Source: Halomarinibacterium sedimenti (lineage in GTDB: Bacteria > Bacteroidota > Bacteroidia > Flavobacteriales > Flavobacteriaceae). Taken from it: 64,000 nt of DNA. The DNA lies in the NCBI RefSeq assembly GCF_019312585.1, contig NZ_JAHWDP010000002.1, positions 248,001 through 312,000 of the forward strand, in the 5' to 3' direction. The notes beneath the pieces were generated by a model. The model did no database searches. It was not told the origin of the DNA and saw nothing but the letters and a program-made list of their open reading frames with translations. Position numbers and translations under genes: made by a program. This document shows positions 26,223-33,872 of this stretch, in pieces. Each line of letters begins with the position of its first letter. Positions within the stretch are counted from its first letter, which is position 1.

Positions 26223-27917
26223 ATGGAAAGAATCGACTGGATAGTTTTACTTGGCACCCTGGCTTTTATTGTCCTTTATGGGATGTACAAAGCGCGCGGA
26301 AACAAAAATGTTACCGATTATCTAAAGGGAGGTAGCGAATCCAACTGGTGGACCATAGGGCTAAGCGTGATGGCAACTCAAGCCAGTGCGATAACCTTTT
26401 TATCTACTCCTGGGCAAGCCTTTCACGACGGAATGGGCTTTGTGCAGTTTTATTTTGGATTGCCTATAGCCATGGTCATCATTAGTTTGGTGTTTATCCC
26501 GTTATATCATAAAATGAAGGTCTTTACGGCATACGAATACCTCGAAGGTCGCTTCGACCTTAAAACTCGTACCCTTACCGCACTTATCTTTTTAATTCAG
26601 CGGGGGCTTTCGGCTGGAATTACCATTTTTGCACCCTCCATTATTCTTTCGGCAGTCCTTGGATGGAATCTTTTCTACCTCAATATTATTATCGGGATTC
26701 TGGTAATTATTTATGTCGTGAGTGGTGGTACCAAAGCGGTAAGTATTACGCAAAAGCAGCAAATGGGTGTGATTTTTGGCGGCATGTTTTTAGCCTTTTT
26801 AATTATTCTGAATTACTTACCCCTCGATATTTCCTTCAACAAAGCTCTTGAAATTGCAGGTGCTAATGGAAAGATGGATATTTTAGATTTCTCTTTCGAT
26901 TTCGAAAATCGATACACTTTTTGGAGCGGAATCATTGGTGGAACTTTTCTCGCGCTAGCCTATTTCGGTACCGATCAAAGTCAGGTGCAACGGTACCTTT
27001 CTGGACGGTCAGTAAAACAAAGCCAAATGGGGCTGATAATGAATGGATTTTTAAAAGTACCTATGCAGTTTTTTATTCTTCTAATTGGGGTCATGGTATT
27101 TGTGTTTTATCAGTTTAATGCTTCCCCTCTTAATTTTAATCCGTCGGCCGTTAAAGACGTCATGAAGTCTGAATATGCTATCGAATACAAAGCATTGGAA
27201 GCACAAAAAACGGAACTTCAATCTAACATAGAAAGACAACAGCTTGCCTATGCCCGTACTGAAGATACTTCAGAAAAAGAAGTAATACTATCCAACATTG
27301 CACAACTAAATAATACTGAGAAAGAGCTTCGTCAAGCTTCCAAGGATATCATTAAAAAAGCAAATCCAAAGGCTGAAACCAACGATAAAGACTACGTTTT
27401 TATTCATTTTATCCTTACTCAATTACCTCGCGGACTCATAGGATTATTATTGGCTGTCATTTTAAGTGCAGCCATGTCTTCCACCGCCAGTGAATTGAAC
27501 GCTTTGGGTTCTACTACGGCCATCGATTTATACAGACGAAATGTACGCGGGAAATCACCAAGTCATTACCTAAGTGCCTCTCGATGGTTTACCCTACTTT
27601 GGGGCGTTATTGCTATTGCTATTGCTTGCACGGCCAACCTATTTGATAATTTAATCCAGTTGGTGAATATTATTGGTTCTATCTTTTATGGAAATATCTT
27701 AGGGGTATTTTTATTAGCCTTCTTTATAAAGTTTGTAAAATCCAATGCAACCTTCTGGGCAGCCATCATTACTCAAATTGTTATTATTATTATTTGGTGG
27801 ATAGACTTGATGCCATATCTCTGGTTAAATGTTGCTGGAGCAGGACTTGTTATATCATTGGCTATCATTTTGGAAATAATCTTAAATAATGCGCAAAATA
27901 AAATTGCAACTGAATAA
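26223..27917 (+). CDS. Sodium:solute symporter family protein
   Basis: A 564-residue SSS-family transporter with 13 or so helices. The early signature GLSVMATQASAITFLSTPGQ (about residues 47-66) and LLAVILSAAMSSTASELNA near residue 410 match the family and its sodium site. A charged, coiled-coil-like insert at about residues 305-385 (EAQKTELQSNIERQQ) is placed between helices. The solute is not predictable; given the PIG-L neighbour, an amino sugar or related compound is a guess. It is co-transcribed with PIG-L and the 43-residue protein. Confidence 0.9.
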   Translation: MERIDWIVLLGTLAFIVLYGMYKARGNKNVTDYLKGGSESNWWTIGLSVMATQASAITFLSTPGQAFHDGMGFVQFYFGLPIAMVIISLVFIPLYHKMKVFTAYEYLEGRFDLKTRTLTALIFLIQRGLSAGITIFAPSIILSAVLGWNLFYLNIIIGILVIIYVVSGGTKAVSITQKQQMGVIFGGMFLAFLIILNYLPLDISFNKALEIAGANGKMDILDFSFDFENRYTFWSGIIGGTFLALAYFGTDQSQVQRYLSGRSVKQSQMGLIMNGFLKVPMQFFILLIGVMVFVFYQFNASPLNFNPSAVKDVMKSEYAIEYKALEAQKTELQSNIERQQLAYARTEDTSEKEVILSNIAQLNNTEKELRQASKDIIKKANPKAETNDKDYVFIHFILTQLPRGLIGLLLAVILSAAMSSTASELNALGSTTAIDLYRRNVRGKSPSHYLSASRWFTLLWGVIAIAIACTANLFDNLIQLVNIIGSIFYGNILGVFLLAFFIKFVKSNATFWAAIITQIVIIIIWWIDLMPYLWLNVAGAGLVISLAIILEIILNNAQNKIATE

Positions 27918-27941
27918 ATTTCACATTACACCTTTTACTTT

Positions 27942-29048
27942 ATGAAATCGGTTTTATTTGTAGTTTCTATTTCTCTTTTAATGGTTTCATGTAACGGCCA
28001 AATAAAAACTGAGGATTCGCAAAGTACCCTACAAACAAAAGGTACAATCGCTACCAAATTTCAGCAAACATCATTACGAAATAGTGGTCTCCCCTATCTT
28101 CAAACTTCAATAAAGGATCCTTTATTCTATATCGATGGGCAATTATGTCAACATTTAAGGAAAATTTATCAAGATAAAAATGGGCAACTTTGGTTTGGAA
28201 CCAATGTGTATGGTATTATGCGTTATGATGGAGAGAAACTAAAATATTTTGATGACAAAGATGGTGTTGATGGTAGAATAACAGGCATTTTAGAAGACAA
28301 AAAAGGAAATGTCTGGTTTGGAAGTGCTTCTGGGCTTATAAAATATGATGGGGTAACTTTTACAACATTTTCAAAACAAGTTCAAGATACGTATAGTAAT
28401 GAAGTTTGGAGCATTTTAATAGATAGTAAAGGTACATTTTGGGTAGGTACTACAAATGGGGTCAGCCATTTTGATGGAAAAGAGTTTATTCCTTTTCCCA
28501 TTCCCAAAGCAAAAGTAAAGAATTCCACGACTGTGTACTCTTATAATCGAATTACAAGCATTGTAGAAGATAAAAATGGAGCTTTCTGGTTTGGCACCGA
28601 TGGATTTGGAATAACGAAATATGACGGAAACAATTTTACATTTTACACCAAAGAAAACGGACTGCCCGATAATAATGTGACGGAAATGATGATGGACAGC
28701 CGAGGGAATATTTGGATAGGAACGAATTTTGGAGGTGTGAGTATGTTTAATGGTAAATCCTTTACCAATTTTACAGAAAAAGGAATTATTAAAGGCATTG
28801 AGGTGGGAAGTTTTTATGAAGATAAAAAAGGGACCATTTGGTTCGCTGCCGAAAACCATGGTGTATATAATTATAATGGGAAATCATTTACGAGTTTTAA
28901 TGAGGAACATGGATTAAACACCAATGGTGTTTTAAGTATATATCAAGATAAGGAAGATCGATTTTGGTTTGGCGGTTGGGGTGGTCTTTTCCGTTATGAT
29001 GGAACATCCTTTACATCCGTTACTGCTCAGGGCCCTTGGGGTAAATAG
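27942..29048 (+). CDS. Propeller-repeat lipoprotein (Reg_prop)
   Basis: A 368-residue lipoprotein with a lipobox-like LMVSC near residues 13-17. At least five repeats of the two-component-regulator propeller type follow, with the shape IYQDKNGQLWFGTNVYGI, then RYDG. Each repeat is about 40-50 residues. In hybrid two-component systems this fold is the periplasmic sensor, but no transmembrane kinase is attached here. It follows the symporter by 24 bp, so it may sense or bind the same ligand. Function unknown. Confidence 0.85.
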   Translation: MKSVLFVVSISLLMVSCNGQIKTEDSQSTLQTKGTIATKFQQTSLRNSGLPYLQTSIKDPLFYIDGQLCQHLRKIYQDKNGQLWFGTNVYGIMRYDGEKLKYFDDKDGVDGRITGILEDKKGNVWFGSASGLIKYDGVTFTTFSKQVQDTYSNEVWSILIDSKGTFWVGTTNGVSHFDGKEFIPFPIPKAKVKNSTTVYSYNRITSIVEDKNGAFWFGTDGFGITKYDGNNFTFYTKENGLPDNNVTEMMMDSRGNIWIGTNFGGVSMFNGKSFTNFTEKGIIKGIEVGSFYEDKKGTIWFAAENHGVYNYNGKSFTSFNEEHGLNTNGVLSIYQDKEDRFWFGGWGGLFRYDGTSFTSVTAQGPWGK

Positions 29049-29081
29049 GGTTCCTGAAGAAAAAGGATCAGATTTATAATA

Positions 29082-29111
29082 TTGAATACCTATAATTTTT
29101 CCATTACTTTG
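29082..29111 (+). promoter_or_regulatory. Probable promoter of the glycosyltransferase gene
   Basis: TTG (29082-29084), 19 nt, TTACTTTG (29104-29111), one mismatch from TAnnTTTG. It lies 5 bp before the ATG, so the transcript would be nearly leaderless. Confidence 0.4.
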
Positions 29112-29116
29112 CCTTT

Positions 29117-30109
29117 ATGAATGTTGCCATTGTCATCTTAAACTGGAACGGGAAAGCCTTACTAGAGCAGTTTTTACCCTCGGTGGTGACACATTCTTCT
29201 CAAGCTACTGTTTATGTCGCAGATAATGCATCTACAGATGATAGTGTAGTCTTTGTGAAAGAGCATTTTCCTTCGGTAAAGATTATTCAAAACGAAGTAA
29301 ATGGAGGCTATGCCAAAGGTTACAACGATGCCTTAAAGGGATTGAAAGAAGACCTCTTTATCCTACTAAATAATGACGTAGAAGTCACCGAAAACTGGCT
29401 CACACCTATCCTTTCGGCTTTCGGAAATAATCCGAACCTAGTAGCAGCTCAGCCCAAAATTCTCGATTACAAAAACAAAGACTATTTTGAATATGCCGGA
29501 GCGGCCGGAGGATTTATTGATAAACTTGGTTATCCCTATTGTCGCGGACGTATTTTTAATACCATTGAAAAAGATAAAGGACAATACAATGATGTCATTC
29601 CTATCTTTTGGGCGTCTGGTGCTTGCTTATTTGTAAAGCGTGAACCCTTTTGGAATGCAGGTGGTTTTGATGAGGACTTATTTGCACACCAAGAAGAAAT
29701 AGACCTTTGCTGGCGTTTGCAAAGCCAAGGTGGTATCGTTAAATATATAGCTACCTCAACGGTATATCATTTAGGGGGTGCTACCTTAAGTGCTGCCAAT
29801 CCGCAAAAGACATTCTACAATTTTAGAAACACGCTTTTAGTGCTCTTTAAGAATAGAAAGGGTGCAAAAGTGTATTTTTTAATCTTTGTTCGTTTGCTTC
29901 TTGATGGTTTGGCTGGAATTCAGTTTCTATTTCAAGGAAAATTTGGTCATTTTTGGGCCATTTTAAGAGCACATTTTAGTTTTTATAAATGGTCGACAAA
30001 ATACCTTCAAAAAAGAAAAAAATACGCCACAACCAATAAATACTGGCACTCACCATCTATCGTTTGGCGATATTTCGTCCAAAAAAGACGTACCTTTAAC
30101 GATATTTAA
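29117..30109 (+). CDS. Glycosyltransferase family 2
   Basis: A 330-residue GT-A fold transferase. The N-terminal strand VAIVILNWNGKALLEQFLPS, then YVADNASTDDSVVFV and the metal-site region LLNNDVEVTENWL near residue 95 mark a GT2 enzyme of the rhamnosyltransferase-like class. The acceptor-side motif GGFDEDLFAHQEEIDLCWRL near residue 190 is also typical. The C-terminal region has hydrophobic segments (YFLIFVRLLLDGLAGIQFLF), so membrane association is likely. The sugar donor is not predictable. No other glycan-synthesis gene is adjacent. Confidence 0.9.
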   Translation: MNVAIVILNWNGKALLEQFLPSVVTHSSQATVYVADNASTDDSVVFVKEHFPSVKIIQNEVNGGYAKGYNDALKGLKEDLFILLNNDVEVTENWLTPILSAFGNNPNLVAAQPKILDYKNKDYFEYAGAAGGFIDKLGYPYCRGRIFNTIEKDKGQYNDVIPIFWASGACLFVKREPFWNAGGFDEDLFAHQEEIDLCWRLQSQGGIVKYIATSTVYHLGGATLSAANPQKTFYNFRNTLLVLFKNRKGAKVYFLIFVRLLLDGLAGIQFLFQGKFGHFWAILRAHFSFYKWSTKYLQKRKKYATTNKYWHSPSIVWRYFVQKRRTFNDI

Positions 30110-30161
30110 TAATTTTTACTTAAATTATTGTTAAGGCATTATTTTTGATAGTGCTAATTGC

Positions 30162-30169
30162 TAATTTTG
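30162..30169 (+). promoter_or_regulatory. Candidate -7 box of the first OmpA gene
   Basis: TAATTTTG (30162-30169) fits TAnnTTTG and ends 24 nt before the ATG. The paralogous downstream gene has the identical box at the same distance. Confidence 0.45.
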
Positions 30170-30193
30170 GTCAAACTAAATCTATAACTTATT

Positions 30194-31054
30194 ATGAAAA
30201 AAATCTTTTTATTAATGCTAATGTCGGGACTTGTCTTAACTTCCTGTGTTTCAAAAAAACAATACGCAGAACTTGAAGCCAAGCAAAAGAAAACCCAAGA
30301 TTTATTGAACACTGCCACCGTAAAATTAAATGCGTGTGAAGCAGACAAAGCAGCTGCTAATGCAACTATTGCAGCCCTTGAGAAACGTGTCGCAGACCTT
30401 AAACAAGATAAAGACGACTTAATTAAAAGTTCAAAGGATCTTACAATGCTAACCAAACAAGGTGCTACTAATCTTGAAAAATCATTGGAAAGTTTAAAAG
30501 AAAAAGATCTTAAAATTAGCCGTTTACAGGATGCCCTTAACAAAAAGGACAGTGTAACATTAGCGCTAGTAACAAGTCTTAAGAAAGAGGTAGGGCTTAA
30601 CGATCAAGACATCCAAATTAATGTAGAAAAAGGAGTGGTGTTTATCTCGTTAAGTGATAAAGTATTATTTAAAAGCGGAAGCTACGAATTATCTAATAGA
30701 GCAAATGAAATCTTAGGTAAAGTGGCTACTGTAATTAATAGCAAGCCAGATTTTGAAGCTTTAGTAGAAGGTCATACAGATAATGTACCTTATAGAAGCG
30801 GTGTGTTGCTTGACAACTGGGATTTAAGTGCAAAACGTGCCACAGCCGTAGTTCGTAAATTAAAAGAACTAGGAGCAAATCCAGCTCAATTAATTGCTGC
30901 TGGACGTGGAGAATATGTGCCTTTGGTACCTAACACAACTGCTGAGAACAAATCTACAAACCGTAGAACTAAAATTTATGTGTTGCCAAAAATTGACCAG
31001 TTCTATAGTATGATTGAAGAAGAGCTTGAAACTTTATCTAAGGAGGGAAAATAA
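30194..31054 (+). CDS. OmpA-family lipoprotein, copy 1
   Basis: A 286-residue lipoprotein (lipobox-like VLTSC at about residues 14-18). A coiled coil spans about residues 24-125, with heptad-rich ATIAALEKRVADLKQDKDDL. The C-terminal OmpA/MotB peptidoglycan-binding domain spans about residues 145-265: DKVLFKSGSYELS, then ALVEGHTDNVPY and the peptidoglycan-contact motif NWDLSAKRATAVVR. It probably anchors the outer membrane to peptidoglycan. The next gene is a close paralogue with the same length. Confidence 0.93.
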   Translation: MKKIFLLMLMSGLVLTSCVSKKQYAELEAKQKKTQDLLNTATVKLNACEADKAAANATIAALEKRVADLKQDKDDLIKSSKDLTMLTKQGATNLEKSLESLKEKDLKISRLQDALNKKDSVTLALVTSLKKEVGLNDQDIQINVEKGVVFISLSDKVLFKSGSYELSNRANEILGKVATVINSKPDFEALVEGHTDNVPYRSGVLLDNWDLSAKRATAVVRKLKELGANPAQLIAAGRGEYVPLVPNTTAENKSTNRRTKIYVLPKIDQFYSMIEEELETLSKEGK

Positions 31055-31080
31055 TTCCTTAGCTTATATACCAATTGTAA

Positions 31081-31112
31081 AATCCTCAGCAATGCTGGGG
31101 ATTTTTTTTTAA
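31081..31112 (+). terminator. Terminator between the OmpA paralogues
   Basis: AATCCTCAGC (31081-31090) pairs with GCTGGGGATT (31094-31103) with one G-T pair and an AAT loop, followed by a T run. The two copies are therefore transcribed separately. Confidence 0.85.
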
Positions 31113-31166
31113 ATTAATCACTCTAAATATGTGATTTTAATCATATTAATTCTTACAAACATAACT

Positions 31167-31174
31167 TAATTTTG
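31167..31174 (+). promoter_or_regulatory. Candidate -7 box of the second OmpA gene
   Basis: TAATTTTG (31167-31174), 24 nt before the ATG, identical in sequence and spacing to the box of copy 1. Confidence 0.45.
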
Positions 31175-31198
31175 ATAGAATCATAAAATCCACCCAAA

Positions 31199-32059
31199 AT
31201 GAAAAAAATAGCCATTTTTTTACTTTCTGCAGGAATCATGATGAGTTCATGTGTTTCTAAAAAAAAGTACGTAGAACTTGAGGCAAAACAAAACAAGACT
31301 CAAAACTTACTAAACTCTACAACCGTAAAATTAAACGCTTGTGAAGCAGACAAAGCAGCGGCGAATGCAACCATTGCTGCTCTAGAAAAACGAGTGATAG
31401 ACCTTAAACAAGATAAAGAAGATCTTATTAAAAGCTCAAAAGACCTTACCATCCTTACCCAACAAGGCGCTACCAATCTTGAAAAATCATTAGAAAGTTT
31501 AAAAGAGAAAGACCTAAAAATAAACCGCCTTCAGGATGCTTTAAATAAAAAAGACAGTGTTACGCTAGCACTAGTTACCAGTTTGAAAAAAGAAGTAGGA
31601 CTTAACGATGAGGATATTCAAATTAATGTAGAAAAAGGAGTGGTGTTTATTTCATTAAGTGATAAAGTACTGTTTAAAAGTGGAAGTTATGAACTTTCGG
31701 TAAGAGCCAACGAAATCTTAGGAAAAGTAGCTACTGTAATTAATAGTAAACCAGATTTTGAGGCCCTTGTTGAAGGACATACTGATAATGTCCCCTATAA
31801 GAATGGCTTGCTACTTGATAACTGGGACTTAAGCGCAAAACGCGCCACTGCAGTAGTTCGCAAATTAATGGAATTAGGTGCCAATCCAATACAGTTAATT
31901 GCTGCGGGTCGTGGAGAATACGTTCCTTTAGTACCAAACGATACCGCTGAAAACAAATCAATTAATAGAAGAACAAAAATCTACGTGCTTCCAAAAATTG
32001 ACCAGTTTTACACTATGATAGAAAAGGAACTTAAAACACTTTCTGAAGAAGAAAACTAA
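31199..32059 (+). CDS. OmpA-family lipoprotein, copy 2
   Basis: A 286-residue paralogue of the preceding gene, identical over long stretches of the coiled coil and OmpA domain (for example VEKGVVFISLSDKVLFKSGS in both). The lipobox-like motif is MMSSC. Most differences lie in the signal peptide and in scattered conservative changes (for instance RSGVLLDNWD versus KNGLLLDNWD). It probably performs the same envelope-anchoring role, perhaps under different conditions because it has its own promoter and terminators. Equal lengths argue for a recent gene duplication. Confidence 0.93.
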   Translation: MKKIAIFLLSAGIMMSSCVSKKKYVELEAKQNKTQNLLNSTTVKLNACEADKAAANATIAALEKRVIDLKQDKEDLIKSSKDLTILTQQGATNLEKSLESLKEKDLKINRLQDALNKKDSVTLALVTSLKKEVGLNDEDIQINVEKGVVFISLSDKVLFKSGSYELSVRANEILGKVATVINSKPDFEALVEGHTDNVPYKNGLLLDNWDLSAKRATAVVRKLMELGANPIQLIAAGRGEYVPLVPNDTAENKSINRRTKIYVLPKIDQFYTMIEKELKTLSEEEN

Positions 32060-32079
32060 AATGTTATTTTAATCCTTTA

Positions 32080-32108
32080 AAAACTCGGCTTTTACAGTCG
32101 AGTTTTTT
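32080..32108 (+). terminator. Terminator after the second OmpA gene
   Basis: AAAACTCG (32080-32087) pairs with CGAGTTTT (32099-32106), followed by further T residues. Confidence 0.75.
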
Positions 32109-32210
32109 ATTGCTACAGTTTGAATTATTTTTTTCTTCCCGACCTAAGCAATTCAAAAAAAAATTATCTTTAATATTTATTAGGATAATAACAATCTAAA
32201 AATCAATACA

Positions 32211-32813
32211 ATGAAAAAATTAATACCTATTTTATGTATTACTCTTATGGGTTTTACTACACTACAAGCTCAAATTTCAAAAGAAGAAAGAGCAGCTGCC
32301 ATTGCAGAAATGACTAAAACTCACGACCTCCTTTTAACAACTATTAAAGGGTTGAGCGAAGAACAGCTTAACTTTCGAAGTGATGTAGACTCTTGGTCTA
32401 TTGCAGAATGTGTAGAACATATTGCGATTTCTGAAAATAACCTCTTTGGTATGGCAATGGGTGCTCTAGAAACTCCAGCAGACCCTTCAAAAAGAGGGGA
32501 CGTAAAAATGACAGATGAACAACTTATGGCTATCATTGTCGATAGAAGTACTAAAGTAAAAACGTCTGAAGCCTTTGAACCTAGCGGGAAATTTGGCTCC
32601 TTTGAAGAAACCTTAAATGCCTTTTTGGAAAAAAGAAAATCGAATATGGAATTTGTTTCATCTACCAATGCCGATTTAAGAAACCATTACGCTCAATTGC
32701 CTTTTGGTACTATTGATGCCTATCAAGCCCTTTTGTTTATGTCTGGTCATACCGAAAGACACATTTTACAAATTGTGGAAGTAATGGAAAATGATGATTT
32801 TCCTGGAATGTAA
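32211..32813 (+). CDS. Exported DinB-family protein
   Basis: A 200-residue protein of the DinB four-helix-bundle superfamily with an N-terminal signal peptide (MKKLIPILCITLMGFTTLQAQ) that cytosolic members lack. Metal-site histidines are expected in SIAECVEHIAISENNLFG near residue 70 and SGHTERHILQI near residue 180. It probably works in the periplasm or at the outer membrane as a metal-dependent hydrolase or transferase of unknown substrate. It is monocistronic, between the OmpA terminator and a strong terminator hairpin. Confidence 0.85.
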   Translation: MKKLIPILCITLMGFTTLQAQISKEERAAAIAEMTKTHDLLLTTIKGLSEEQLNFRSDVDSWSIAECVEHIAISENNLFGMAMGALETPADPSKRGDVKMTDEQLMAIIVDRSTKVKTSEAFEPSGKFGSFEETLNAFLEKRKSNMEFVSSTNADLRNHYAQLPFGTIDAYQALLFMSGHTERHILQIVEVMENDDFPGM

Positions 32814-32830
32814 TTTCCATTCATTCTAAA

Positions 32831-32870
32831 ACAATGAACCCTCAGTAAAACTGGGGGTTCATTGTTTTTA
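32831..32870. terminator. Strong bidirectional terminator
   Basis: The 15-nt arms 32831-32845 and 32851-32865 pair (one G-T) around a TAAAA loop. A T run follows on the plus side; the minus side overlaps the stop of the convergent sheath-locus operon. Confidence 0.85.
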
Positions 32871-33386
32871 ATAAGGCCAATTTACTTCCAAGGGTTTCTT
32901 CATCCACGGAAATTTAATTATTGAAAACGAAAAGGGAGAACTATTAATTAACAAATCGTAGGCTTTTTTTTCAACCGTTAAATTCCAATGATTAGATTCT
33001 TCACTAAGCAAACCATCCCTTACCAACCAATTTCCTCTAAAACCATCAATAGAAGTGTTTCCAATAGCAGACCAATGAGCAATGGCCGCATCTAGTAAAC
33101 CATTCATCAATTCCTTATCTGCCTCAGTAATGTTAACTTCTTCTGGCACTGGATGTGTAATGGGTATTCCACAAATAATTTTATTGAGCGCTAAAAGATA
33201 TTCTTCTGTGTTTGACAACCCAGTTGCTAAATACTGCAAACAATGAATACCTTTAAATTGATCTTCTTTAGAAATAAACTGGTTATTATCAACAAGTCCC
33301 AATCGCTGAAAAAGCAAAGGGAAATATCCATTTAACAATACTAGCCCTGCATTTCTTATGGCGATTGTTTGGTGCGCATTATTCAT
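32868..33386 (-). CDS. Tape-measure-like C-terminal domain of contractile injection systems (stand-alone)
   Basis: A 172-residue protein. NAGLVLLNGYFPLLFQRLGL (about 12-31) and CLQYLATGLSN, then HWSAIGNTSIDGFRGNWLVR (about 104-123) and FSIIKFPWMKKPLEVNWPY at the end match the C-terminal part of Bacteroidota contractile injection system tape measure proteins, as I recall them. Those proteins are usually several hundred residues longer; here only this domain exists. It is the last gene of the four-gene operon, overlapping the tube gene by 8 bp. A structural or assembly role at the tail is inferred. Confidence 0.7.
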   Translation of the reverse strand: MNNAHQTIAIRNAGLVLLNGYFPLLFQRLGLVDNNQFISKEDQFKGIHCLQYLATGLSNTEEYLLALNKIICGIPITHPVPEEVNITEADKELMNGLLDAAIAHWSAIGNTSIDGFRGNWLVRDGLLSEESNHWNLTVEKKAYDLLINSSPFSFSIIKFPWMKKPLEVNWPY

Positions 33387-33840
33387 CGCTTATTATTATT
33401 TGTTCATATGCTAATTCTAAAGTATCTATGGCAACTTCATTCCCATCCGATTTTAAATCGGTGCTCGTAATTTTGGTGGGCCAAGCGTTGTTCAGTTGCC
33501 ATTGTATTGTCACAGCGCCATTTTCATCTAACAATTTTATCAATACTGTTCTTCTTTTAATGGTATTCATAGAGATTTCCTTGTGCCAATTCCAAAAGGC
33601 ATTGTCATTTACAAAGACACCACGCTTCATAGTAACATTGCCATACTTTACAATTCCCGGCAAATTTTCGGCAGAAAATATGGGGTTGTTGTTTTTTCGA
33701 TATTCAATAATCTGGTTTTCCACATCCAATCCAGAAACTTCCTGAAAGGCTACTCCTTCCAATTCGGTTCCAAGATCGACTTCAAATCGAAACTTCGGCA
33801 TAGGCCACGTTGAGCCTTCTTTACTTCCGTCTGTTGCCAT
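33379..33840 (-). CDS. Contractile tail tube protein (gp19-like)
   Basis: A 153-residue phage-T4 gp19-like inner tube protein. The pattern PMPKFRFEVDLG, then VAFQEVSGLDVENQIIEYRK and LPGIVKYGNVTMKRGVF is the classic tube-protein signature (Afp1/Pvc1 type), followed by NDAFWNWHKEI. Length matches known tubes of about 150 residues. Tube rings would be enclosed by the sheath encoded immediately upstream (32 bp). Only one tube gene is present here, whereas many injection systems have two or more. Confidence 0.88.
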   Translation of the reverse strand: MATDGSKEGSTWPMPKFRFEVDLGTELEGVAFQEVSGLDVENQIIEYRKNNNPIFSAENLPGIVKYGNVTMKRGVFVNDNAFWNWHKEISMNTIKRRTVLIKLLDENGAVTIQWQLNNAWPTKITSTDLKSDGNEVAIDTLELAYEQIIISDE

Positions 33841-33872
33841 ACTATTATTTTTTAATATTGGTAAATATTGAT

